The notes beneath the pieces are model-generated. The model was not told the origin of the DNA. It was given only the letters and a program-made list of their open reading frames with translations, and did not search any database. A stretch of 64,000 nt of DNA from Legionella qingyii (lineage in GTDB: Bacteria > Pseudomonadota > Gammaproteobacteria > Legionellales > Legionellaceae), in contig NZ_QHJG01000020.1 in NCBI RefSeq assembly GCF_003184185.1, positions 20,514 to 84,513 of the forward strand, read 5' to 3'. The position numbers were made by a program, and so were the translations under genes. Shown in pieces: positions 55,807 to 64,000 of this stretch. How positions within the stretch are numbered: the stretch's first letter is position 1; the number at the start of each line of letters is the position of its first letter.

Positions 55807-56709
55807 TTAAATTGACTCGCCGACCCTTGAAGGGAAATACGATCTAAAATTAACTAAACTATCTAATAAACCAAGGATGATGTAGGTACATAATACAAAA
55901 GTTGGTTTCACTAATATTAATAACATCAATAAAATAAATACCTTCACTTGTCTTTTTTGAGAAAAGATAAAATAAACCAATCCAAATCCAGAAGCCAAAA
56001 AATAACAAAGCATAATTGGAAGCACATTCAAAGCCAAAGGGATCTCATAAAAAGTTGCCAATGAAACTCCCATGAAAACTAAAAATGAAAGTCTACCACT
56101 ACGAAATAACATTAGCTCATTCCTGAAACCACCAGGTAAAAATAATCTTGCTTGAATTGCTCGCGCGAACATCAAGGAAATTGTTGCGGAAACAATCACA
56201 CTTAATATCTGAATTCCGAAGAATAACTGCGCTAAAATTACTGAGTTTATGCCATTAAGAGTGGGATCAACTAAGTCCTGGTATTGTGTCAAAATTAATT
56301 TAAACAGCCTAAATTGTTCGACAATAAAACCAGGGGCTAAAAGTTGAATGAGTAAGCATCCCAAAAAGGCCAGTATAAAAAACACTCCCGCGGCCACCTG
56401 CCATTTTTCAGTATTTCGCAGGCTCAATGCTGCAAAGTAACATGGAAGATAAGCGATTAGAGTATTAATCAGTGCTCCGGACAATGGAATTAACATCATC
56501 AATGGAACAGAATGAATAACAAGTGCAGGCAATAAAATATCAAAACCAGATCGAGCACCTTTTCTTAAGGTCACTAAACACACTAAAGCGACTGAAAGCC
56601 AAGATGCAAAGGGTAATACTGAAAAAATTGCAGCAAAAACAATTGATTGCTGTTTACTTTCAAGCATTACCTTACATTGTTTTATTATAAAATTGCCTGC
56701 TCGCATCAT
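55807..56709 (-). CDS. DUF2232-type integral membrane protein
   Basis: About 300 residues with eight or so TM helices (IVFAAIFSVLPFASWLSVALVCLV, IQILSVIVSATISLMFARAI, LLMLLILVKPTFVLCTYIILG). A protein of this kind lies between rpsR and rplI in other gammaproteobacteria such as Pseudomonas; function unknown. Two ATGs at 56709 and 56706 without a clear Shine-Dalgarno; the gene begins six bases after rpsR. Confidence 0.75.
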   Translation of the reverse strand: MMRAGNFIIKQCKVMLESKQQSIVFAAIFSVLPFASWLSVALVCLVTLRKGARSGFDILLPALVIHSVPLMMLIPLSGALINTLIAYLPCYFAALSLRNTEKWQVAAGVFFILAFLGCLLIQLLAPGFIVEQFRLFKLILTQYQDLVDPTLNGINSVILAQLFFGIQILSVIVSATISLMFARAIQARLFLPGGFRNELMLFRSGRLSFLVFMGVSLATFYEIPLALNVLPIMLCYFLASGFGLVYFIFSQKRQVKVFILLMLLILVKPTFVLCTYIILGLLDSLVNFRSYFPSRVGESI

Positions 56710-56715
56710 TATTAT

Positions 56716-56943
56716 TTATCTGTGGCTATCACAATATGGCAACAGGCCAAGAAATCTGGCTTGCATAATTGCTCTAGCTAATTGTCTTTGAAAACGGGTT
56801 TGAGTACCAGTAATACGACTTGGCACAATTTTACCAGTTTCAGAAATATAGTTTTTCAGTAAATTGATATCTTTATAATCAATTTCATTGCCGCCTTCAG
56901 CACTGAAACGGCACATTTTTTTTCTACGAAAATAAGCTGACAT
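56716..56943 (-). CDS. rpsR: 30S ribosomal protein S18
   Basis: 75 residues. The typical [18 protein letters not shown] and [20 protein letters not shown] then [19 protein letters not shown] identify S18; it binds S6 in the platform of the 30S. GAGGAG precedes the ATG. priB, found here in enterobacteria, is absent. Confidence 0.97.
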   Translation of the reverse strand: MSAYFRRKKMCRFSAEGGNEIDYKDINLLKNYISETGKIVPSRITGTQTRFQRQLARAIMQARFLGLLPYCDSHR

Positions 56944-56956
56944 AATAAAACTCCTC

Positions 56957-57295
56957 TTAAGCAGATCTGGTTTCTTTTTCTTTCTTCATCAAAACTGATT
57001 CAGTCGTGATCGCTTGTTTTTGACGAGTGATTAAATTTCTGATAATTGCATCATTAAATTTAAATGCATTTTTAATTTCTTCCAGAGCTTCAAGGCTACA
57101 CTCAATGTTCATAAGAATGTAATGTGCTTTATGTACATCACAAATTGGATAAGCTAACTGGCGACGACCCAAATCTTCTTTACGGTGGATGACCCCATTG
57201 TGCTTGCTTATGATCCCTTCATAGCGCTCTACCATTGCTGGCACTTGTTCGCTTTGATCCGGGTGCACAAGAAACATAATTTCATAATGTCTCAT
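56957..57295 (-). CDS. rpsF: 30S ribosomal protein S6
   Basis: 112 residues, [21 protein letters not shown] and [20 protein letters not shown] are typical. First gene of the cluster. GGAGAAATC before the ATG. A short Glu/Lys tail (KKEKETRSA) is left after the core. Confidence 0.97.
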   Translation of the reverse strand: MRHYEIMFLVHPDQSEQVPAMVERYEGIISKHNGVIHRKEDLGRRQLAYPICDVHKAHYILMNIECSLEALEEIKNAFKFNDAIIRNLITRQKQAITTESVLMKKEKETRSA

Positions 57296-57577
57296 GATTT
57301 CTCCTTATGGATAATAGCCTCCTGTTATCTGAAATAACAGTAAGGCAAGGTTTAAAAAAAGCTGCTAATTATAACCATTTTGGTCGCATCATACAATTCT
57401 CAATCAATTAAAAATAATTAAATTATGATGCGAGGCAAATAAAACTCTCTAATAAAATTTTTTTTACTAATTTTGTATTAATTTTTAGTGACAAATATCT
57501 ATGAATTAGGTTACCGTGCATAAAAAGTAAATGTCATTGATTTATAATCAACTTATTTGAAAGTACAGAGGTTTTTA

Positions 57578-57775
57578 ATGGATATAATTTCTCTTCAATT
57601 TGAAGAACCTTTAATGATTCATATTGGTGATACTGCTGTTAAAATCTTAGCTTTTAAAACACAGGAGCATGGAAATATAAAATTTGGTGTAGATGCTCCC
57701 AGGTCAGTTAATGTGCATAGAGAAGAGATCTTTCATGCCATTAAACAAAAGCAGCTATTAGAAACAGTTGAATAA
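57578..57775 (+). CDS. csrR: CsrA-family paralogue with altered first strand (CsrR candidate)
   Basis: 65-residue CsrA/RsmA-like protein. IHIGDTAVKILAF, IKFGVDAPRSVNVHREEI and a helix match CsrA strands 2-5 and the RNA-binding VHREEI. The first strand reads MDIISLQFEEPLMIHIGD, where CsrA has MLILTRRVGE; the Arg6-Arg7 positions are Leu and Gln, so one half of the RNA surface is changed. GAGG six bases before ATG 57578 supports this start (frame open to 57557). Its place next to rpsF agrees with my recollection of the csrR paralogue of L. pneumophila, which is uncertain. AUGGA at the start codon is a CsrA-type GGA site. Confidence 0.8.
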   Translation: MDIISLQFEEPLMIHIGDTAVKILAFKTQEHGNIKFGVDAPRSVNVHREEIFHAIKQKQLLETVE

Positions 57776-57785
57776 TTCGTCTGAA

Positions 57786-58685
57786 ATGTATCAAGTGTCA
57801 TCGCGTTCAATTATTATCCTTTCTGGTTTAGTCCTGGCTTTATCATCTATTGTTTTTTCAATAAATCATTTTTTTTATAAATATCCTAGTAATAACTATT
57901 TTCCTGAGGGTATCCCGTTTCTAGCTCTAGTATTAATTCTTATAAATCTTGGGCTCGTTCTCTATTTCCCCAAGGGGGACAAACTCAGGCAAGTCGGAAG
58001 AGAACTGATTTATTTTTTTTTAGTGATGTGTTTAATCGCCATCGCAACAAATGCAGTGCAATTAACTCCATTCCCAATTATTGATCCCTTAATTAACACG
58101 ATCGAAGAACATATGGATATCCATATGGAAGCGATATTAGCCTGGACTCACAATCATCCTCAGTTCAAATATATACTCGGTGTAATTTATGATAGTCTCA
58201 CCTATCAAATGAGCATTTTGCCCTTACTGGTCATTTTCACCTGTCGATTTCATTTAATCAGAGAATATTATTTTTATATGTTGAGTACTGTTTTAATTGG
58301 TTTTGCATTTTATTATTTTTTCCCTACTACTGCTCCCGCGAGTATTATCAATAGCCCTTTTTTTTCTCCTGAGCAAATCGATACAGGCCTTAAGTTCAAA
58401 CAAATTCATCATTACATTAATCCAACTACAAATGAAGGTGGGTTAATAGCACTTCCTTCTTTTCACGCGATTTGGGCAATATTATGTGTGAATCTTCTTA
58501 GAGAATGGCCAATTCCTTGCATTCTATTATTTATAATTAATCTTTTGCTTATTGCATCTTGTGTTTTATTAGGATGGCATTACTTAATCGATATCATAGG
58601 GGGCTTTATTGTTTTGCTTTTAAGCTACTATTCTTTGAAATACAGTAGTATTAGAGCAGCAAAGCGAACATCAGGGATCAGATGA
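57786..58685 (+). CDS. PAP2-superfamily membrane phosphatase
   Basis: About 299 residues with six or more TM helices. PAP2/Aur1-type motifs: FPTTAPASI, LPSFHAIWAIL (PSxH) and GWHYLIDIIGGF (HxxxD), the active-site set of lipid phosphatases/phosphotransferases. ATG at 57786 follows the csrR stop; a TTG at 57768 would overlap it by eight bases. Substrate could be undecaprenyl-PP, phosphatidic acid or an inositol lipid; sequence cannot decide. Confidence 0.85.
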   Translation: MYQVSSRSIIILSGLVLALSSIVFSINHFFYKYPSNNYFPEGIPFLALVLILINLGLVLYFPKGDKLRQVGRELIYFFLVMCLIAIATNAVQLTPFPIIDPLINTIEEHMDIHMEAILAWTHNHPQFKYILGVIYDSLTYQMSILPLLVIFTCRFHLIREYYFYMLSTVLIGFAFYYFFPTTAPASIINSPFFSPEQIDTGLKFKQIHHYINPTTNEGGLIALPSFHAIWAILCVNLLREWPIPCILLFIINLLLIASCVLLGWHYLIDIIGGFIVLLLSYYSLKYSSIRAAKRTSGIR

Positions 58686-58747
58686 AAGATTGTTTAAAAT
58701 TCTAACTTTTCTCGGCTCAACTCAAGTTAACTGGACTAAACAATAAT

Positions 58748-59659
58748 TTAAATTTTTCGGACTATGCCTGTTGGATAATTAAGTTCATTTTGAATTACTT
58801 TACTGTGGCCTAAATTGGAAATATTATGGCCTTTTAATAATTTATCCAGTGCTGATTGCAGCGTCATACCCTTTTGTTCACTTAAAATAGGATGTACTTG
58901 AACGACCCATGTGCCATCCTGTTTACCAATTTTTACTGGTTCATTAATCACCCTTACTGGGGTTCCTATTGGAACCATTCGAAATAAATACTCAATATCA
59001 TCAGGAAACATACGAAGACATCCCGCGCTGACACGCGAGCCAATTCCATTGAGTCTGTTGGTACCATGTATAAGGAATGTTGGCCATCCCAGGCGCAAGG
59101 CGTACTGACCTAAGGGATTATATGGCCCAGAAGGAAATTCATCAGGAAGAAAATCACCATTTTTCTCTGCTTCGACACGAAGTCGTTCTGTTGGTCGCCA
59201 CTTAGGATTTGCTTCTTTGGCTACAATTTTGGTTATTCCCAAAGGCGTACTCCATCCCTTTCGGCCAATGCCAACTGGAAAAGTAATTACCACATTCTCA
59301 TTCTCAGGAAAATAATACAGTCTATATTCTGCTAAATTGATTACAATTCCCTTTCGAGGAACATTAGGCAAAATATACTGTGCAGGAATTACAAGCCGAG
59401 AATTAGCAATTAAAGATTGTCTGGCATCGATTTGCGGGTTTGCTCTGACGAGCTCATAATACCCAACATCAAAACGTCTGCCTATCTCATCAATTGTTTC
59501 ATTTGCCTCAGCTAACGCATATTGAATCTCTCCAACAACATTACCCGTCACTGGTAAAACTAAAGTTGCCGCATGGGAAATAAACACGCAAAAAATTTGT
59601 ATGAACATAAAAAAAAGTAAATTTTGCTTGTTTAAGATCATTTGTAATGAATATCCCAT
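58748..59659 (-). CDS. L,D-transpeptidase (YkuD) with LysM-like domain
   Basis: About 303 residues. A hydrophobic signal segment (NLLFFMFIQIFCVFISHAA), a LysM-like domain near ANETIDEIGRRFDVGYYELVRANPQID, then the YkuD domain KGIVINLAEYRLYYFP to LIHGTNRLNGIGSRVSAGCLRM with catalytic His and Cys (HGT...SxGCxR). It makes 3-3 cross-links or attaches proteins to peptidoglycan. Start uncertain: ATG 59659 or 59641; the frame runs to a GTG at 59701. Confidence 0.9.
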   Translation of the reverse strand: MGYSLQMILNKQNLLFFMFIQIFCVFISHAATLVLPVTGNVVGEIQYALAEANETIDEIGRRFDVGYYELVRANPQIDARQSLIANSRLVIPAQYILPNVPRKGIVINLAEYRLYYFPENENVVITFPVGIGRKGWSTPLGITKIVAKEANPKWRPTERLRVEAEKNGDFLPDEFPSGPYNPLGQYALRLGWPTFLIHGTNRLNGIGSRVSAGCLRMFPDDIEYLFRMVPIGTPVRVINEPVKIGKQDGTWVVQVHPILSEQKGMTLQSALDKLLKGHNISNLGHSKVIQNELNYPTGIVRKI

Positions 59660-59726
59660 GTTGGAACGTAACCTCAAGGCTTGGGTGAAGTGAAACAGCA
59701 CTTCAATTATATTATGGCAAAATGTA

Positions 59727-59803
59727 GTTCCCGCGAAGACGGGAACCCATTTCTAGCGAGCATTGTGCTACTTTTGAGAATAAATTCCCGCCTTCGCGGG
59801 AAT
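59727..59803. repeat. REP-type palindrome pair
   Basis: GTTCCCGCGAAGACGGGAAC (59727-59746) and ATTCCCGCCTTCGCGGGAAT (59784-59803) are two palindromes sharing TTCCCGC and CGGGAA arms, with GCGAAG/CTTCGC in opposite orientation, separated by 37 bases. This is the arrangement of a REP doublet (REPIN) in the gap before the fadB-like gene. Confidence 0.65.
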
Positions 59804-59879
59804 GACAAAAATCATTAACTTAATAACAGCTGCCTATACCTGAGCTTCAACATAGTTTCATAAAAAAGTAGAATCAAAA

Positions 59880-61898
59880 TTATAAACTTTCATCTACCTT
59901 AAAACGCTCACCATACTTGGATTCCAAGGTCTTAAATAAATTTTCCAGATTATTTGTTCCGAAATCCTTTGCATAATTCATTGGACCACCACGAAATGGA
60001 GCAAAACCTGTAGCAAAAATCATACCTGCGTCAAGTAAATCAGCGTCAGCTACAACGCCCTCTCGCAAACAGGCAGCCGACTCATTTACCATTCTCAGAA
60101 TTAATCGATCAGCAATATGCGGGTTAATTGGTGTACTGGGTTGTCTTTTAACTGCCTTACCATTTTTGTACTGGTAAAATCCTTGACCTGTTTTACGACC
60201 AAGTTTACCCTCTTTAACCATATCACGAAGTTTTTGTGGCACAGTCCCACCAAAATGCCCCGTTAAATTTTCAGCAACAGCAAGACCAACATCTAATCCT
60301 ACTGTGTCTGCAAGTTCTACAGGCCCCATAAACATACCAAAAGATAAGGCTGCTTCATCAATCGTTTCAGCACTATATCCTTCATCCAGTAATTGGACAC
60401 ACTCCATAAGATAAGGCATCAACACTCGATTTACTAAAAATCCTGGGCTGGATTTAACAGGTAACGGCAGTTTGCCAATTTGATTGACAAAAGCACAGGA
60501 ATCGAGTTCAACTGTCTTGGAGGTTTTTGCACTACTAACTACTTCAACCAAGTCCATTTTTGCAACTGGATTAAAGAAATGAATACCAACCAGACGATTC
60601 GGATTACTCATGACACTACTCATTTCATCCAAGGGAATACTGGATGTATTCGTGGCAATGATGGCATTTTTTTTAGCAAGTTTTTCAACCTTTTTCATAA
60701 TTTCTTGCTTAACTGCAAGATTTTCGAAAACAGCTTCAATAATTACATCTGCACGTGCAATACCATGACCTTCAGGATCAGGGATTAAATTATCCATTGC
60801 AGCTTGTATAAGTCGAGGCTTACGTAATTTTTTCTTATACAAAGTATGAGCGCGACCAATTGCTGGAGCAATTTGAGCATAAGTTTGATCTTGCAAAGTT
60901 ACCCGCAAACCACGTAGAGCACACCAAGCAGCAATATCGCCTCCCATTACACCCGCACCTATAACGTGTACGTGGGTTGCCTTAAAATCGCTACCTTTTG
61001 CAAAACCTTTCAAACGTTCACGCAAGGAAAAAGCGCGGATCAAATTTTTTGAAGTAATTCCAGTAGATACCAAATGTTCTACGGAATCTATTTCTTTCAA
61101 GTATGCCCTATCGCCCATACCACCTTCTTTTTCCCACAGATCAATAATGGCATAAGGCGCTGGGTAATGTTCTATTCGTACTCGTTTGGCAACGTTACGG
61201 CGCATTAAAGCAGCAATAGGTTTCCTCATCCAAGAGCTATTTGTTAATCCATGTATGAATGAAGGTTTATGTTTTGGTGGCTTGTTTTTTATAAAATAAA
61301 CAGCAGCTCGCTTTAACTGGCGAATCGGGACCACGTCATCAATCATGCCTAAACTTTTGGCTTTTACAGCAGGCACTGCACTTCCAGTCAAAATGATTTG
61401 TGATAAGGCATGAAAACCACCAATCAATTGGGGTAATCGCACAGACCCTCCCCAGCCTGGATGTATGCCCAACATCACTTCAGGCAAACCGATACGGGAA
61501 TCCTTTTCATCACTGGCAACTCGATAAGTGCAGGCTAGAGCCAATTCATAACCACCGCCCATGCAGAAACCATCTATCATAGCCACGCTGGGAATTGTTA
61601 GCGCCTGTAGACGAGCAAATACCGCTTGTCCTTTTCGTAAAAAATCCACCGCTTGTGCTGGGGTTTCAAATTTTGAGAACGCATTCACATCCGCACCCGC
61701 GATAAAACCTTTTTCTTTAGCTGAATAAATAATCAGACCTATAGCATTTTTATCTTGTGATATTTCATGCAGAAGACTGTTAAGCTCGTCTAATACCTCT
61801 TCATTGATGCTATTTACAGACGTATCTTTTCTATCCAGTCCTAACCACAGAATATTGTCGCTATCTCTTTTCAAGTCCCAATGTTTGTAATTATTCAT
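59880..61898 (-). CDS. Enoyl-CoA hydratase/3-hydroxyacyl-CoA dehydrogenase (FadB/FadJ-like)
   Basis: 672-residue fusion, catalyses two beta-oxidation steps. The crotonase half shows SAKEKGFIAGADVNAF, GFCMGGGYELALA and RIGLPEVMLGIHPGWGGS with the catalytic Glu. The dehydrogenase half has VIGAGVMGGDIAAWCALRG, ATNTSSIPLDEMS, GIHFFNPVAKMDLVEVV and GRKTGQGFY. Overlaps the thiolase gene by eight bases. Somewhat short (fadB is about 715). Confidence 0.95.
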   Translation of the reverse strand: MNNYKHWDLKRDSDNILWLGLDRKDTSVNSINEEVLDELNSLLHEISQDKNAIGLIIYSAKEKGFIAGADVNAFSKFETPAQAVDFLRKGQAVFARLQALTIPSVAMIDGFCMGGGYELALACTYRVASDEKDSRIGLPEVMLGIHPGWGGSVRLPQLIGGFHALSQIILTGSAVPAVKAKSLGMIDDVVPIRQLKRAAVYFIKNKPPKHKPSFIHGLTNSSWMRKPIAALMRRNVAKRVRIEHYPAPYAIIDLWEKEGGMGDRAYLKEIDSVEHLVSTGITSKNLIRAFSLRERLKGFAKGSDFKATHVHVIGAGVMGGDIAAWCALRGLRVTLQDQTYAQIAPAIGRAHTLYKKKLRKPRLIQAAMDNLIPDPEGHGIARADVIIEAVFENLAVKQEIMKKVEKLAKKNAIIATNTSSIPLDEMSSVMSNPNRLVGIHFFNPVAKMDLVEVVSSAKTSKTVELDSCAFVNQIGKLPLPVKSSPGFLVNRVLMPYLMECVQLLDEGYSAETIDEAALSFGMFMGPVELADTVGLDVGLAVAENLTGHFGGTVPQKLRDMVKEGKLGRKTGQGFYQYKNGKAVKRQPSTPINPHIADRLILRMVNESAACLREGVVADADLLDAGMIFATGFAPFRGGPMNYAKDFGTNNLENLFKTLESKYGERFKVDESL

Positions 61899-63210
61899 GT
61901 CCTTTCACCTCAGTCACTCGTTCAAGATACATAGCCCCGCCCTGTCCTCCACCAATACAGATAGAAGCCATACCCCGCGACTCATTTCTTTGTTCCAATG
62001 ATTTTAAAACGTGTAATACGATACGTGCACCACTTGCACCTATAGGATGCCCTGCTGCAATTGCACCACCATCACGATTAAGTTTTTCTAATGAAGGGCC
62101 ACCTAATGCTTTTTCCAAACCTAAGTGAGTGCGGCAATAATTCTCATCATTCCAGGCAGCGACACAACCCAAAACTTGCGCTGCAAATGCTTCATTAATT
62201 TCCCAGCAATCGATGTCTTCAGATTTTAATTTCTGTCTTTGTAAAATAGGGGTTACCGCATGCACAGGGCCAAGTCCCATTTGTGATGGGTCAAGTGCTG
62301 ACCATTGTGAGTCCACTATTCTAGCTAGGATCTTTAAACCATATTTCTTAACCGCATCTGCACTAGCTAGTAATAACAAACAAGCACCATCCGTTATTTG
62401 CGAGCTATTTCCAGCCGTTACCATACCGTATTTTTTATCAAAGAATGGCTTTAATTTTGCTAATTTTTCGACAGTTGAATCTGCTCGTAGTCCATCATCT
62501 TGAGAATAAACACGTCCTTTATAATCAATAATTGGTGATACTTCTGTCATTCTATTTTCGCTATAAGCTGTTGCCAGCTTTAAATGGCTTTGGTTCGCAA
62601 ATTCATCCATTTGCTCACGAGTTAAGTTAAAACGGTAAGCAACTTTTTCTGCTGTTTGCCCCATGTTCATACCAACAATGGGATCAGTAAGTCCGCGTAG
62701 CAAAGCAATAACAGGAGCAAGATAAGCAGGTCTAAATTGAGTGATTAGTCCTAATTTTTGGCTGAAACTCTTAGATCCATACCAACTAGCTAACCAGGAG
62801 GCCATTTTTTGATTAAATAATAAAGGAGCATGGCTCATAGAATCGGTACCACCGGCAAGCACCAAGTCACTACGACCGCTTGCAATTTGCATTGCTGCAT
62901 TATCCAGAGCTTGCATTCCGGAGGCACAATTTCTCATTACTGTAAACGCAGGTACTTTATCACCGCATCCCAAGCGCAAGGAAACCACTCGAGCAATATT
63001 TGCCTCATCTGGACTAGGCATAGCACAGCCAATAATCACTTCATCCAACTCAGTTGGAGCAAAAGGTTGTCGATTTAATAATGTCGTACCTGCCGCTACC
63101 GCCAAATCAGATCCAGAAAAAGGACCTATTCCTTTGGCCTTGAGAAATGGTGTTCGATTTCCATCAACTATATACACGTCTCGACCATGTAAATTCGACT
63201 TCTGTTTCAT
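61891..63210 (-). CDS. Acetyl-CoA acyltransferase (FadA/FadI-like thiolase)
   Basis: 439-residue thiolase. Catalytic Cys in RNCASGMQALDNAAMQIASG, then NQSHLKLA, CWEINEAFAAQ, GGAIAAGHPIGASGARIV and ASICIGGGQGGAMYLE. Last beta-oxidation step, acetyl-CoA release. AGGAGGATCG precedes the ATG at 63210, a perfect Shine-Dalgarno. First gene of the pair with the fadB-like enzyme. Confidence 0.95.
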   Translation of the reverse strand: MKQKSNLHGRDVYIVDGNRTPFLKAKGIGPFSGSDLAVAAGTTLLNRQPFAPTELDEVIIGCAMPSPDEANIARVVSLRLGCGDKVPAFTVMRNCASGMQALDNAAMQIASGRSDLVLAGGTDSMSHAPLLFNQKMASWLASWYGSKSFSQKLGLITQFRPAYLAPVIALLRGLTDPIVGMNMGQTAEKVAYRFNLTREQMDEFANQSHLKLATAYSENRMTEVSPIIDYKGRVYSQDDGLRADSTVEKLAKLKPFFDKKYGMVTAGNSSQITDGACLLLLASADAVKKYGLKILARIVDSQWSALDPSQMGLGPVHAVTPILQRQKLKSEDIDCWEINEAFAAQVLGCVAAWNDENYCRTHLGLEKALGGPSLEKLNRDGGAIAAGHPIGASGARIVLHVLKSLEQRNESRGMASICIGGGQGGAMYLERVTEVKGHE

Positions 63211-63581
63211 CGATCCTCCTTATATTAAAATTGGGTCGCAGTCCTGCAATGATGTTTTGTTAAAAGAACAGTTACTCCAAAGCTCAATAAATAACGACAT
63301 CCCTCTTGTAAGTAACAAAAAAGACCTAAATCTTTTAACTTCACGCCATTAGTCGTCACTGAAATTGGCTTTGATTTATGAATGATAAAGATTAGCAGTA
63401 ATCATAAAAATATGGAAATTTTATAAAGCATTATATAAAAAAATAATTATCCTAACTTCTTGAAAAATTGAGTACTATCCAGTTGTGCAAGTAACTCACC
63501 CTTTATTGATTAATTATTGCTCACTATGAAGCATATAAAGACTTTAGCACGCTTTAAAATTTAATTTATAAAGAAGAGATA
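63211..63581. other. Non-coding A/T-rich gap before the tRNA genes
   Basis: About 370 bases, A/T-rich, upstream of the thiolase (minus) and of the tRNA promoter (plus). No reading frame, RNA gene or clear operator seen. It should hold the promoter of the fadA/fadB-like pair. Confidence 0.4.
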
Positions 63582-63609
63582 TTGACGGCTTCAAAATACC
63601 TGATATACT
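63582..63609 (+). promoter_or_regulatory. Promoter of the tRNA genes
   Basis: TTGACG (63582-63587), 16-base spacer and TATACT (63604-63609). The start point would fall about eight bases before tRNA-Ser at 63625. Confidence 0.7.
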
Positions 63610-63624
63610 CCGCAACCATTGATT

Positions 63625-63714
63625 GGAGAGATGGCCGAGTGGTCGAAGGCGCTCCCCTGCTAAGGGAGTATGGGAGAAATCCCATCGAGGGTTCGAATCC
63701 CTCTCTCTCCGCCA
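63625..63714 (+). tRNA. tRNA-Ser(GCU)
   Basis: 90 bases with CCA encoded. Acceptor stem GGAGAGA/TCTCTCC, G73, GCCA end. Anticodon stem CTCCC/GGGAG around CTGCTAA, anticodon GCT at 63659-63661. A long variable arm (TATGGGAGAAATCCCATC) marks a serine tRNA. T-arm GAGGGTTCGAATCCCTC. Confidence 0.97.
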
Positions 63715-63720
63715 GTCAAC

Positions 63721-63797
63721 GCGCCCGTAGCTCAGTTGGATAGAGTATCTGGCTACGAACCAGGGGGTCGGAGGTTCGAATCCTTCCGGGCGCGCCA
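63721..63797 (+). tRNA. tRNA-Arg(ACG)
   Basis: 77 bases with CCA. Acceptor GCGCCCG/CGGGCGC, anticodon loop CTACGAA with ACG at 63755-63757 (A34 probably becomes inosine), T-arm GGAGGTTCGAATCC. Six bases after tRNA-Ser, so likely one transcript. Confidence 0.97.
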
Positions 63798-63890
63798 TTT
63801 TTCATAAAATCAACAAAAAGCAAAGAATCACTCCGAGATTTAGCCAAGGCATCTAATGTCATTGGCCCGGAAGTGTTCGAACCGAAAGAG

Positions 63891-63982
63891 TTGGATCTTC
63901 CCCATTTCCGGGGGCACTAATCAATAACACAAAACTTGGGCTCTTCCCCAAATCAGGGGGCACTAATCAAGAACACAAAACT
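63891..63982. repeat. Two tandem imperfect copies of a 46-base repeat
   Basis: Copy 1 (from 63891) and copy 2 (from 63936) share CTTCCCCA, GGGGGCACTAATCAA and AACACAAAACT; they differ mainly at ATTTCC/AATC. CCCC and GGGGG arms can form small hairpins. Located right after the tRNA genes; could be the end of a mobile element outside the window or a small satellite. Confidence 0.6.
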
Positions 63983-64000
63983 TTAACCCTTAACCTATAA

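Noticed and set aside
63544..63798. Minus-strand 84-codon frame beginning MARPEGFEPPTPWF
   Set aside because: This is the familiar false protein made by reading tRNA genes in antisense; it covers tRNA-Ser and tRNA-Arg.
63798..63890. att-site duplicate of the tRNA-Arg 3' end
   Set aside because: Only a GTTCGAA core recurs (about 63874); too short to call an attachment site.
1..64000. CRISPR array or prophage
   Set aside because: No regularly spaced repeats, integrase, capsid or terminase genes were seen.

Overview
This is a window of a low-GC gammaproteobacterial chromosome, almost certainly a Legionella species. The evidence is a eukaryote-type phosphatidylcholine synthase, a CsrA paralogue beside rpsF, an EnhB-like secreted protein, a 180-kDa NAD-glutamate dehydrogenase, several orphan coiled-coil or membrane proteins of the kind seen among Dot/Icm effector candidates, and the overall gene content. 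No plasmid, phage or CRISPR array is visible.

Layout. 1-8.1 kb (mostly minus): methylcitrate-cycle genes prpC (cut by the window edge) and prpB, the tRNA-modifying mnmC overlapping a POT-type transporter, hemL, a rubredoxin on plus, hemJ and a TerC-family protein. 8.3-15.3 kb (plus): pcnB-folK, then a universal stress protein followed by four overlapping genes: a beta-CASP metallo-hydrolase, an archaeal-type AMP/thymidine phosphorylase, a PRPP-synthetase homologue and an ATP-cone/PD-(D/E)xK nuclease. This last set is the best candidate here for an undescribed system: a nucleotide/RNA salvage or surveillance module. 15.6-23.5 kb (minus): the conserved ndk-rlmN-pilW-rodZ-hisS-yfgM-bamB-der cluster, without ispG. 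23.6-29.5 kb: an orphan gene, miaE, minC-lpxH-orphan, and fadD. 29.6-34.8 kb: pabB and a Nudix hydrolase on minus, and the pyruvate dehydrogenase operon pdhABC on plus.

34.8-42.4 kb: small secreted and orphan proteins, then ruvB-ybgC-tolQRAB on minus, with an S1/P1 nuclease where pal would normally follow. 42.6-46.7 kb: a tandem pair of Legionella-like two-TM orphan proteins separated by a MITE-like element, an ECF sigma factor (rpoE), a ygfX-like gene and sdhE, and ygfZ on plus. 46.8-53.2 kb: gdhB and a succinate-semialdehyde-type dehydrogenase, separated by a hairpin. 53.4-55.3 kb: pcs, an EnhB-like protein and a membrane protein. 55.3-57.3 kb: rpsF-rpsR-membrane protein-rplI. 57.6-58.7 kb: a divergent CsrA paralogue overlapping or abutting a PAP2 phosphatase. 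58.7-63.2 kb: an L,D-transpeptidase and a fadB/fadA-like beta-oxidation pair. 63.6-63.8 kb: tRNA-Ser(GCU) and tRNA-Arg(ACG), followed by tandem repeats that may be the end of a mobile element.

Metabolic themes: acetyl-CoA production and use (pdhABC, fadD, fadA/B), amino-acid carbon (gdhB), propionyl-CoA detoxification (prpBC), and envelope maintenance (tol-ybgC, bamB, pilW, rodZ, lpxH, minC, L,D-transpeptidase). Short dispersed palindromic repeats built around CCCGGG/ACCCAGGCTAC sit in at least five intergenic gaps. All assignments come from reading the sequence; no database searches were run.
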